This document shows positions 8,487-14,598 of a stretch of 14,598 nucleotides of DNA, in pieces (position 1 is the first letter of the stretch; each line of letters begins with the position of its first letter). A program made the translations under genes and the position numbers. The notes under the pieces are model-generated. The model was not told where the DNA came from, searched no databases, and saw nothing but the letters and a program-made list of their open reading frames with translations. Source of the DNA: Nitrospirota bacterium (GTDB lineage: Bacteria > Nitrospirota > JAOUDF01); NCBI GenBank assembly GCA_029859385.1, contig JAOUDF010000039.1, positions 1-14,598 on the forward strand, in the 5' to 3' direction.

Positions 8487-9440
8487 TCAGTTTTCAGCCG
8501 TCAGCTTCACCAGTTCGCCATAGACGGTATCGACCGTCAATGAGTCGAGGCAGACCCTGTTTCTGCACTGCCGCCGCTCCTCTTCGGTGCAGGGGGCGCA
8601 GTCGGCCTCCCCCTCCAGGACCTTTACGTGAGCGCCCCGGGGCGCCCAGACTGCCGGGTCGGTAGGGCCAAAGAGGGCGAGAGTGGGCACCCCGAGGGCC
8701 GCCGCCAGATGGGTGATGCCGGAGTCGTTACCGACATGGGCGCGGCACCCCTTGAGGAACGAAGCCACCTCGTGGATCTCGCGGTTGTCATAGGCGCTGA
8801 AATGCCACCCGACCCGATGCCGTATCCCCTCCTCCGCCGGGCCGAAGATCAGTACCGGCCGCAGCTTTGTCTCCCCCTCGACCCGCCCGGCCAGTTCGAT
8901 ATACCGGTCCACGCTCCAGCACTTGGCGGCACTGCCGCTGCCGGGATGAATGGCGATGATATCGCCCTTCTCCCTCGCCTCAAAGGGGAGCAGTGGAACC
9001 GGTGCGGGAAACTGCTTCCAATCGATGTCGGCCTGATCGAGGGCGGAAAGGAGAAAATCCGACGCATGCACGCCGGTTTTATCCGGTGAAGGCGACGAGA
9101 CGACGACCCGCCCCTTGGCAACCCGCCGCAGGTTGGCGGCGAAGATCCCCTCGTGGTCGGTGCGAAAGGAAAGAATGAGATCAAAGGAGGCAAAGAACTC
9201 GGACAGGCCGGGGTCGAGCTCCCCGTCCTTGATGAAAAAGGTGCTGATTCCGTGTTTTTCGACCGACTCGATGGCGTCGATATAGACGCCTTCGGCCAGG
9301 GAGGCGAACTCCCTTTTCCCCATGAAGGTGACATGCCCTCCCGGAGAGATCTCCCTGAGGGCGGCAAGCAACGGCAGGGTCAGAATAAAGTCGCCCAGCC
9401 CGCCGTAGCGGATGATGAGGATGCGTTGATAGGTCGCCAT
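8487..9440 (-). CDS. Glycosyltransferase family 9 (heptosyltransferase-like)
   Basis: The 317-residue product fits family GT9, which adds heptose or related sugars during lipopolysaccharide core assembly at the inner face of the cytoplasmic membrane. Landmarks: RYGGLGDFILTLPLL at 11-25, where Asp17 aligns with the proposed catalytic base; HPGSGSAAKCW at 165-175 with Lys173; and GNDSGITHLAAALGVPTLALFGPTDP at 237-262 (Asp239 contacts donor), followed by WAPRG. A four-cysteine cluster (C281, C284, C292, C297) near the C-terminus recurs in some GT9 members. The start is ATG at 9440, but no good ribosome-binding site precedes it. The gene lies 53 bases downstream of the GH57 gene in the same direction. 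The exact acceptor and sugar cannot be told from sequence. Confidence 0.9.
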   Translation of the reverse strand: MATYQRILIIRYGGLGDFILTLPLLAALREISPGGHVTFMGKREFASLAEGVYIDAIESVEKHGISTFFIKDGELDPGLSEFFASFDLILSFRTDHEGIFAANLRRVAKGRVVVSSPSPDKTGVHASDFLLSALDQADIDWKQFPAPVPLLPFEAREKGDIIAIHPGSGSAAKCWSVDRYIELAGRVEGETKLRPVLIFGPAEEGIRHRVGWHFSAYDNREIHEVASFLKGCRAHVGNDSGITHLAAALGVPTLALFGPTDPAVWAPRGAHVKVLEGEADCAPCTEEERRQCRNRVCLDSLTVDTVYGELVKLTAEN

Positions 9441-9493
9441 GAAGATAACTATGGGTTAAAGAGCTTGTGCCACTGAACCCGGAATATGGCCTT

Positions 9494-11713
9494 TTACACC
9501 TGCCACATGATGGCCTCAAAATCCTCGGTGGGTACGGTGAAGGAGAGGTATCCTCTGGGCGGCCATTTTTCCAGCTCCGCCTTATCGCGCCGGACCGTGA
9601 CGAAGAAATGGACCTCCTCGCCCGGCCGGGCCTTTATATCCTCAAAGGGCAACCCAAGCTCGATGATCTCGTTCGCCGCCACGGAAGTGACGGGCTTTAC
9701 CAGCTCCCACTCGGTCTCGCTCTTCCCCTCGCAGAGCTTCGCCTTCACGGAGTGCTTGCCCCGTTTGAGGTTGATGGCGATCTCCACCCGGTAATGGTGG
9801 GGCATGAGGAAATGGACGCAGAATTCGAGGCCATGGACACTGTCGTCCTGCAGGCCGACCTGAGTATCGATCCGGAAGAACATCTGGCTGAGGTTGAAGC
9901 CGTAGTAGATATGGGAGATGATACTCTCCACACGGTGCATGGCCCCGCCGCGGGTTGCCACATCGAAATAGCCGGCGGAGAGCCACTCGAAATAGTTGGA
10001 GACCTCGCCGTCGATGACGGGGTTGATGAAGGCCATGAGCTGGATGGTGGCCTCGCACTCCTTGTCCTCCCGCAGGATAGGGATCTTATACTTGTCGGGG
10101 ACCTCGCGACCGATGATGGTGTAGACGTTCATGAGGTGGCGGCGGAAGAGCTCGTCGAAGATGTCGTCGTGGGCCGAGGAATGGTCGTCGCCGTACCACC
10201 AGCACCAGTCGCTCCCCTCGGCGATGTATATCTCCTCCCAGGCCTTGGCCGACACATCTTTCGGCAGCCCGTTGCGGGAGGCCTCTTCGAGGACGTCGCG
10301 CGTCTCGGAGAGGAGGTCCCAGGCGGCGTTGTCCTCTTCGTGGCCGATCCATATCCGGAAGTTGTGGTTGATCCACGAACCGGTAAAGATTCCCGGCAGT
10401 GTATCGGCGGGGGGATTTTCCTTGAGGTACTCGCTGACGGTGACGGTCTTGAGCTCCTGCTCCTGGCTGAGCCGCTCGTAAAGGCGGAGGAAGAAGTCGC
10501 GGCCATCGTTGGGGTAGTACTCCCACGCATTCTCGCCGTCGAGGATGATGGAGACGAGGTGGTTTCCCGGCTTGTGCACAAGCTGCCGGCGTATCTTCTT
10601 CAGGCGATCGATGAGGTCTTCCACGGCGTTCCAGCTGTCCCACTTGGAATAGACGAAGCCGAGGAGGTCGGAGAGGTGGTGGTCCCTGAAGACAATGGAA
10701 AGGTCGCGCCCTTTCGACGTAACCCGGTAGGGGCGATAGAGCCGGTCATCGACCTGACGCATGGAGATGGTGTCGCGTTCCAGGCGGGTGTTGAGGGTCC
10801 GCGCCAGTATCTCCTCGTCGGTGGCGATCCACTTTATGCCGGCATCGGCCACCAGCGCGATCATTTCGTCGCTGACCGAACCCTCTGACGGCCACATCCC
10901 CACCGGTTTGCTGCCGAACATCTTTTCGTGGTAGGCCACGGCCCGCATGATCTGCTCACGGGCATCCTCGGGGTGCCTGAAACGCTGGTGCGGAAGGTGG
11001 ATGTCGGGCAGGGCCACCCGTGCGGCATTGGTATCGCAGAGCAGCGGCAGTATGGGATGGTAGTAGGGGGTGGTGCTGACCTCTATCTGTTTTTTGGCCG
11101 CCAGCTTTTTATAGACGGGCACCACTTTACCCATGATCTCGATCTGCTTGGCGATCAGCAGCGCCTTGTCTTCCTCGGTGAAGTCGCGCCCCTTTTTGAT
11201 CATCCCCTTTACCAGAGGGTCTTTCTCCATGAAGATCGGGTCGAACCACGACAGGTTGTACCAGACCTGCAGGTCAAGGAAGTCCTGCTGGGAGAAGTAA
11301 CGGGCGACATTCTTAAGCTCCGAGACCGAAACGAAGTACCCGCGCTTGGCGAGAAGCTCGCCGTAGCGGGGGTGCGCCTTCACCATGGTGTCCCAGTTTG
11401 CCATGAAGAAGTTGTGCAGGATGAAGACCTTGTCCTCGATCGTCAGGTCCGACGCCGGTTTGAGCGTATACTCCGTGTAGATGTCCTTGACGTCGTTTTC
11501 GACATAGTCCTGAATCTGATCAACCAGCGAGGGGACCATATTGAAGGTCTGATGAATGGCGGGAAAGTCTTCAAGGATTGCCGCCATGTCGTAGTAATCC
11601 TTGATGGCGTGAAGACGGACCCAGGGGAGAAGGTATTCGCCGGTCACCAGGTCCTTGTAGTAGGGCTGGTGCATGTGCCAGGTAAAATTTATATAAAGCG
11701 GACCGTCGCTCAT
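9494..11713 (-). CDS. Glycoside hydrolase family 57 (alpha-glucan-acting enzyme)
   Basis: The 739-residue product begins MSDGPLYINFTWHMHQPYY; the HQP motif (His15-Gln16-Pro17) is GH57 conserved region 1. GMWPSEGSVSDE at 272-283 gives the expected nucleophile Glu277, and ILDGENAWEYYP at 390-401 gives the expected acid/base Asp392. GH57 retaining enzymes include alpha-amylases, amylopullulanases, 4-alpha-glucanotransferases and branching enzymes. The length and the WPSEG/DGEN pair look closest to amylopullulanase-like members, but the true reaction is not fixed. The C-terminal 200 residues look beta-rich. There is no signal peptide, so it is likely cytoplasmic and acts on glycogen or maltodextrins. 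The ATG at 11713 overlaps the stop of the FtsB-like gene (ATGA), with GGGAGG four bases upstream, so translation is probably coupled. Confidence 0.9.
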   Translation of the reverse strand: MSDGPLYINFTWHMHQPYYKDLVTGEYLLPWVRLHAIKDYYDMAAILEDFPAIHQTFNMVPSLVDQIQDYVENDVKDIYTEYTLKPASDLTIEDKVFILHNFFMANWDTMVKAHPRYGELLAKRGYFVSVSELKNVARYFSQQDFLDLQVWYNLSWFDPIFMEKDPLVKGMIKKGRDFTEEDKALLIAKQIEIMGKVVPVYKKLAAKKQIEVSTTPYYHPILPLLCDTNAARVALPDIHLPHQRFRHPEDAREQIMRAVAYHEKMFGSKPVGMWPSEGSVSDEMIALVADAGIKWIATDEEILARTLNTRLERDTISMRQVDDRLYRPYRVTSKGRDLSIVFRDHHLSDLLGFVYSKWDSWNAVEDLIDRLKKIRRQLVHKPGNHLVSIILDGENAWEYYPNDGRDFFLRLYERLSQEQELKTVTVSEYLKENPPADTLPGIFTGSWINHNFRIWIGHEEDNAAWDLLSETRDVLEEASRNGLPKDVSAKAWEEIYIAEGSDWCWWYGDDHSSAHDDIFDELFRRHLMNVYTIIGREVPDKYKIPILREDKECEATIQLMAFINPVIDGEVSNYFEWLSAGYFDVATRGGAMHRVESIISHIYYGFNLSQMFFRIDTQVGLQDDSVHGLEFCVHFLMPHHYRVEIAINLKRGKHSVKAKLCEGKSETEWELVKPVTSVAANEIIELGLPFEDIKARPGEEVHFFVTVRRDKAELEKWPPRGYLSFTVPTEDFEAIMWQV

Positions 11714-12066
11714 TTGCCTCCCGCGGCACCCGTTGATTCCGCAGGCGCCTTTCTTTCGTACTGGTAGATTATTTCGCCCTTGCGGGCCATGCCGAGCTTC
11801 TCTCGAGCGACCCCCTCTATCTTGTCGGGATCGTTCCTGAGGGCCTCGACCTCCTTGCCAAGTCGCTCGTTTTCCTGCTTAAGGGTCTGTATCTCGGTTT
11901 GCAGGCCGCGCTTTGTTTCCCACATCTGGTAGAGCTTTACCAGGCCCATGTCGCCGAAAAAGAACGAGAAGGCAATATAAAGGACCACCAAGCCCCCTGC
12001 CATGAGGATGAGCGTCAGCTGTTTCTTCCTGGCCGTTTCGACCTCTTTTTTGGTCATGTTACTCAC
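11710..12066 (-). CDS. ftsB: FtsB/DivIC-family septum formation initiator
   Basis: The product of 118 residues has a short basic cytoplasmic start, one membrane helix at about 16-38, a coiled coil at about 48-80 (ETKRGLQTEIQTLKQENERL), and the family signature IEGVAREKLGMARKGEIIYQY at about 83-103. FtsB joins FtsL and FtsQ in the periplasm to help recruit and activate septal peptidoglycan synthesis. I choose GTG at 12066 because GAGGAG (12080-12075) sits 8 bases upstream. An ATG at 12057 is in frame but too far from that site. A start at 12156 would add about 30 residues lying inside the phosphatase gene and unlike the family. The gene overlaps the stop of the phosphatase gene by 8 bases and the GH57 start by 4. 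Confidence 0.9.
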   Translation of the reverse strand: MSNMTKKEVETARKKQLTLILMAGGLVVLYIAFSFFFGDMGLVKLYQMWETKRGLQTEIQTLKQENERLGKEVEALRNDPDKIEGVAREKLGMARKGEIIYQYERKAPAESTGAAGGK

Positions 12067-13027
12067 AAACTGTTCTCCTCTTCGGCCCTTTACCGGACAG
12101 GTCCTCATAGAGATCGAGGACAAGCCCTTCCCTGAGCCCGTAATCACTGACGACAAGCTGGCTGGAGGCGAAATGGTCCATGCTTTCCATGAGGATGATG
12201 GTCCCCGCGATGATCAGGTCTTCGCGGCCCGGCGCCAGACCCGGCACGCCGCTGCGTTCCTTTATCGGCATGGCCCGCAGAAACTCGAACATCCGGCCGA
12301 TCTCCGCGCGGCTTATGGTGTAGTTGTTTATCTTTGACGGGTCGTATTCGGTGAGCCCCTGATGAATGGCCGCCAGGGTGGTGACTGTCCCTGCCGTCCC
12401 CACAAAGCGCATGCCTTCACGAGCCTGCATATGGCCCGCGTTATGGGACAAGAGACGCCGGACCTCTTTCTGCACCGAAGCGACCTCCCCGTCGGTCGGC
12501 GGGTCGGAGCAGAGATAGCCGTCGGTGAAGTGCACCACCCCCATGTTGATGCTCACGGAGCCGCCGATTTTGCCCTCTGCCACGGAGACGTACTCGGTGC
12601 TCCCTCCGCCGATATCGACGATCATGAGGTTGTCGGCATGGCCGTCGAGGGTCATCCGTATGCCCTTGTAGCTGAGGAGCGCCTCCCTGTCGCCGTCGAT
12701 GACCTGGACTTCGTAGCCGGTCCTGGCCTTTACCCGGTCGATGAACTCATCCCTGTTGCGCGCATCCCTCACCGCGCTGGTGGCGACCACGGCCATACGG
12801 TCAACCTGGAAACGGTCGGCCATGACCTTGAAATCGCCGATGGCCGCCACCGTGCGGTCGATGGCCTCGGGAACCAGCCGACCGGCTTTCCTGAGGTCCT
12901 GCCCGAGACGGGTTATCCGCTGTTCGGAATAGAGCTCTTCAAAAGGGGAGGTATCGCCGAATCGGGCCACAAGAAGACGGACCGTGTTTGTCCCCAGATC
13001 AATACCCGCTACTACGGCCACGTCCAC
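12059..13027 (-). CDS. ppx: Ppx/GppA-family exopolyphosphatase or pppGpp phosphohydrolase
   Basis: The 322-residue product has the actin-like ATPase-fold motifs of the family: GIDLGTNTVRLLV (8-20), ATSAVRDARN (82-91), IDGDREALLSYKG (110-122) with the expected catalytic Glu115, VDIGGGSTEY (137-146) and VGTAGTVTT. The closing SDYGLREG is also typical. The enzyme removes terminal phosphates from inorganic polyphosphate or converts pppGpp to ppGpp in the cytoplasm; sequence alone does not separate the two. It is the short form, lacking the C-terminal HD-like extension of E. coli Ppx. The start is GTG at 13027, or GTG at 13021, with GAGGCAGG just upstream. It overlaps the lipoprotein gene by about 29 bases and the FtsB-like gene by 8. 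Confidence 0.92.
   Translation of the reverse strand: MDVAVVAGIDLGTNTVRLLVARFGDTSPFEELYSEQRITRLGQDLRKAGRLVPEAIDRTVAAIGDFKVMADRFQVDRMAVVATSAVRDARNRDEFIDRVKARTGYEVQVIDGDREALLSYKGIRMTLDGHADNLMIVDIGGGSTEYVSVAEGKIGGSVSINMGVVHFTDGYLCSDPPTDGEVASVQKEVRRLLSHNAGHMQAREGMRFVGTAGTVTTLAAIHQGLTEYDPSKINNYTISRAEIGRMFEFLRAMPIKERSGVPGLAPGREDLIIAGTIILMESMDHFASSQLVVSDYGLREGLVLDLYEDLSGKGPKRRTVCE
12075..12080 (-). promoter_or_regulatory. Ribosome-binding site deciding the FtsB-like start
   Basis: GAGGAG on the minus strand lies 8 bases before GTG at 12066 and 17 before ATG at 12057. It falls inside the last codons of the phosphatase gene, so ribosomes finishing that gene pass directly over it. Confidence 0.6.
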
Positions 13028-13712
13028 CCTGCCTCAAAAGATCGAATCGATATTTGAACTGAACCCCCTCAAGGGTAACGGCCAGCTCCAGCCAGTTACC
13101 CGTCCGGGTTGCTTCCTTGAAATAAACGAATCCGCTCACCTGTGCCCCCGGCATTACCTCCCCTTCCGTCAGCCCTTCCACGAGGATATCCTTGGAGTGG
13201 CTCCAGGCGTACTCCTCGGACGGCGGCACCTCATAGGCCCAGCCGGGGTAGTAATAGGGATAGTAATAGGGGTAAGGGGGAAGCGGGTGCCTGTCATACC
13301 AGCGATAGCGGTCATAGTAGTACGATGGATAGGGAGAGGACGGCATATAGACTATCGGCGCCCGCTTGCCCACCAGTATGTCCCAGACCTTGTCCGGCGC
13401 CACTACATTAAACTGGTTCCCCTCGTTATCGACAAGAAAGAATGCTCCATAGTCAAGTTTGAGCGGTACTGTCCGATCATTGCGGACAGTTACGAAAAAA
13501 GGGGTATAATACTGGTCCAGATAATAGGGCGCCCCTGCCCAGGCCATGGACTGCACCGTCACCTTGAACCCTTCCTTCTCCTGGACCGCAAGGTTTCTGC
13601 GCAAATCCACGCCACCGGCAGCCCCGGGAGACGGGACGATCTTTACGCTGCATCCGGCCACCATCACCGAAAGGAGCAGCAGCACTACTGTGAACCGAAG
13701 CAGGCCCTTCAT
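12999..13712 (-). CDS. Outer-membrane-type lipoprotein with Tyr/Pro-rich segment
   Basis: The 237-residue product starts MKGLLRFTVVLLLLSVMVAGC. VAGC is a lipobox, so Cys21 should be lipidated, and Ser22 after it favours the outer membrane. Residues about 45-115 look like a beta-sandwich (TPFFVTVRNDRTVPLKLDYG and FFLVDNEGNQF), similar in style to DUF4352-type domains. Residues about 120-170 are strikingly rich in Tyr and Pro (PYPYYYPYYYPGW). The C-terminal part (VMPGAQVSGFVYFKEA) resumes beta-strand character, so the low-complexity stretch seems inserted in a loop. The ATG at 13712 follows GGGAGG at good spacing. It is the first gene behind a strong promoter and overlaps the phosphatase gene. 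I do not recognise a specific function. Confidence 0.8.
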   Translation of the reverse strand: MKGLLRFTVVLLLLSVMVAGCSVKIVPSPGAAGGVDLRRNLAVQEKEGFKVTVQSMAWAGAPYYLDQYYTPFFVTVRNDRTVPLKLDYGAFFLVDNEGNQFNVVAPDKVWDILVGKRAPIVYMPSSPYPSYYYDRYRWYDRHPLPPYPYYYPYYYPGWAYEVPPSEEYAWSHSKDILVEGLTEGEVMPGAQVSGFVYFKEATRTGNWLELAVTLEGVQFKYRFDLLRQGGRGRSSGY

Positions 13713-13754
13713 GGCATGCCTCCCGTCTTTTTCATGTATCTTGTGTTGCTTTTG

Positions 13755-13782
13755 ATTATAACAACGCAGCGGCGCAAGTCAA
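13755..13782 (-). promoter_or_regulatory. Sigma-70-type promoter of the lipoprotein-led operon
   Basis: On the minus strand, TTGACT (13782-13777) and a perfect TATAAT (13760-13755) are 16 bases apart. This is the best promoter match in the window. Start of transcription would fall near 13748, giving a leader of about 36 bases before the ATG at 13712. No other promoter is obvious down to the GH57 gene, so it probably drives the overlapped genes together. Confidence 0.75.
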
Positions 13783-13798
13783 GGATTTGCGCTGACTT
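13772..13798. repeat. Interleaved inverted repeats over the -35 element
   Basis: GCGCAA (13772-13777) pairs with TTGCGC (13787-13792), and AAGTCA (13776-13781) pairs with TGACTT (13793-13798). The arms are nested in the order A, B, A', B'. The left arms cover the -35 hexamer of the operon promoter, so a regulator dimer bound here would block polymerase. If the plus-strand sigma gene is transcribed from further upstream, the same bases could form a pseudoknot-like RNA leader. Confidence 0.4.
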
Positions 13799-13826
13799 AC
13801 GACCAACAAAGGCCCGGAGCGTCGGC

Positions 13827-13845
13827 CCCGAAAAAAAATTTCGGG
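13827..13845. repeat. Inverted repeat with A-rich loop upstream of the sigma factor gene
   Basis: CCCGAAA and TTTCGGG form a perfect 7-base inverted repeat with a 5-A loop, 25 bases before the sigma factor ATG. It may be an operator or a leader hairpin. It is unlikely to be a terminator, because the flanking genes diverge and no gene ends here. Confidence 0.45.
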
Positions 13846-13870
13846 AACTTTCGGAAAACGAGCCGGTCAA

Positions 13871-14482
13871 ATGTCGATGAACAGAGAGAGGCCATCATTG
13901 CAAACACCCCAGTCCCCCGACTCCCTGCTGGTACAAAAGTGCAAAACCGGGGATCGCGGGGCCTTCGAAATCCTGGTAATGAAGTATCACCGCCAGGTCA
14001 TCTCCCTCTGTCATCGCCTCACAGGCGAACGCGACACCGCCGAAGACCTTGCCCAGGAATCATTTCTCAAGGCATATCGGGCCATCGGAAGCTTCAGGGA
14101 GGACTCCTCCTTTTATACCTGGCTCTACCGCATCGCCGTCAACGTCTGCCTGACCTACCGCTCCTCGCAGGAGCGGAAGATGTCGGAAGCGGCGGTCCGG
14201 GAAAGCGACAGCGACGAAGGTGGCCCACCGCTGGAATTCGGCGCCTCGGAGCAGACGCCGGAGAAAAAAGTACTTCAGAAAGAAATGGGGGCGGATATCC
14301 GCAGGGCGCTGGAGGCGCTGCCTGACGAATTCAGGTCGGCGCTGCTCTTAAGAGAGATCGACGGCCTTTCCTACGAAGAGATTGCAGAGATACTCGATGT
14401 CCCGGCGGGGACGGTCAAGTCCCGGATATTCCGGGGCCGGGAAGAGTTAAAGAAAAAACTGGCACACCACTGGAGGAGATAA
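13871..14482 (+). CDS. ECF-type RNA polymerase sigma factor (RpoE-like)
   Basis: The 203-residue product has sigma region 2 at about 20-100 (AFEILVMKYHRQVISLCHRL, DTAEDLAQESFLKAYRAI, FYTWLYRIAVN), an acidic linker at about 105-135, and sigma region 4 at about 138-197 with the helix-turn-helix LSYEEIAEILDVPAGTVKSR. It lacks regions 1.1 and 3, as expected for extracytoplasmic-function sigma factors, which direct polymerase to envelope or oxidative stress promoters. ATG at 13871 and ATG at 13877 are both possible starts; neither has a strong ribosome-binding site. The next gene begins 2 bases after the stop codon and looks like the matching anti-sigma factor. It is transcribed away from the lipoprotein-led operon. 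Confidence 0.95.
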   Translation: MSMNRERPSLQTPQSPDSLLVQKCKTGDRGAFEILVMKYHRQVISLCHRLTGERDTAEDLAQESFLKAYRAIGSFREDSSFYTWLYRIAVNVCLTYRSSQERKMSEAAVRESDSDEGGPPLEFGASEQTPEKKVLQKEMGADIRRALEALPDEFRSALLLREIDGLSYEEIAEILDVPAGTVKSRIFRGREELKKKLAHHWRR

Positions 14483-14483
14483 G

Positions 14484-14598
14484 ATGCACTGTGAGCACTA
14501 TGCAGAGTTGCTGTCAGGGTTCGTCGATGGCCGGTTGACGGAAGGCCAGACGAATATGGTCCTCACCCACGTCGATGGATGCGACTCATGCCGGGGCG
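14484..14598 (+). CDS. Zinc-finger anti-sigma factor, N-terminal part (cut by window edge)
   Basis: ATG at 14484 lies one base past the sigma factor stop and is preceded by GGAGGAG inside the last sigma codons. The visible 38 residues start MHCEHYAELLSGFVDGRLTE and contain HVDGCDSCRG. The H-x3-C-x2-C pattern together with the Cys/His near the N-terminus is the zinc-binding anti-sigma signature. It should hold the sigma factor inactive until a stress signal arrives. A membrane helix or sensor part would lie beyond the window. Confidence 0.88.
   Translation, partial: MHCEHYAELLSGFVDGRLTEGQTNMVLTHVDGCDSCRG

Noticed and set aside
9441..9493. Sigma-54-like TGGCAC upstream of the GT9 gene
   Set aside because: The -24-like TGGCAC is present, but the required GC at the -12 position is absent at the right distance.
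9467..10888. Long plus-strand open frame of 473 codons opposite the GH57 gene
   Set aside because: It is an antisense shadow of a well-conserved gene in GC-rich DNA. Its translation is low in pattern, rich in Val, Asp, Glu and Gly, and matches no motif I know.
12066..12156. Upstream ATG at 12156 as the FtsB-like start
   Set aside because: The extra 30 residues lie wholly within the phosphatase gene, look unlike FtsB, and GTG 12066 has a well-spaced ribosome-binding site.
13846..13875. ECF-type promoter GGAACTT with TCAAA 16 bases later before the sigma gene
   Set aside because: The -10-like part touches the ATG, so transcription would begin inside the coding region. It is tempting as autoregulation but not supportable without a later start codon.

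Overview
The window looks like a chromosomal stretch from a GC-rich Gram-negative bacterium of the Geobacter type (Desulfuromonadota). I infer this from gene style, from the combination of a GH57 glucan enzyme, a heptosyltransferase-family enzyme and an outer-membrane-type lipoprotein, and from a large Ig/NHL/Rhs-type protein. No rRNA or other marker fixes the species. Nearly everything is coded on the minus strand. Only an ECF sigma factor and its anti-sigma partner at the right end run on the plus strand.

Layout in transcription order on the minus strand, starting from the divergent promoter region at about 13.75 kb: a lipoprotein with a Tyr/Pro-rich segment (13712-12999); a Ppx/GppA-type phosphatase (13027-12059); an FtsB/DivIC-like division protein (12066-11710); a GH57 glycoside hydrolase (11713-9494); a GT9 heptosyltransferase-like enzyme (9440-8487); a multidomain GAF/histidine kinase/GAF/HD-GYP-like protein broken by a one-base frameshift (8405-6110); an aspartate-type aminotransferase (6105-4909); a two-helix membrane protein (4843-4454); and a huge secreted Ig/NHL/Rhs-type protein that starts at 4240 and runs off the left edge. 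Genes from the lipoprotein to the GH57 enzyme overlap end to end, which points to one translationally coupled unit behind a strong sigma-70-type promoter. The kinase and aminotransferase are separated by 4 bases, and the aminotransferase ribosome-binding site lies in the last kinase codons.

The overlapped genes concern the envelope, division and storage polymers: polyphosphate or pppGpp hydrolysis, septum assembly, alpha-glucan processing and surface glycan assembly. The kinase plus aminotransferase form a second unit. The left 4.2 kb is a different kind of locus. It codes for the N-terminal shell of what is probably a polymorphic-toxin or Rhs-like protein: signal peptide, four Ig-like repeats, a carboxypeptidase-regulatory-like domain, six 56-residue NHL repeats and the first YD-type motif. 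Its base composition shifts from block to block.

The points most worth a second look are the frameshift in a C7 tract in the kinase, the unusual kinase to degenerate HD-GYP fusion, the toxin-shell protein whose effector end lies outside the window, and the interleaved inverted repeats on the -35 element of the divergent promoter. I see no CRISPR array, tRNA, rRNA or insertion sequence. All intergenic gaps are under 300 bases.
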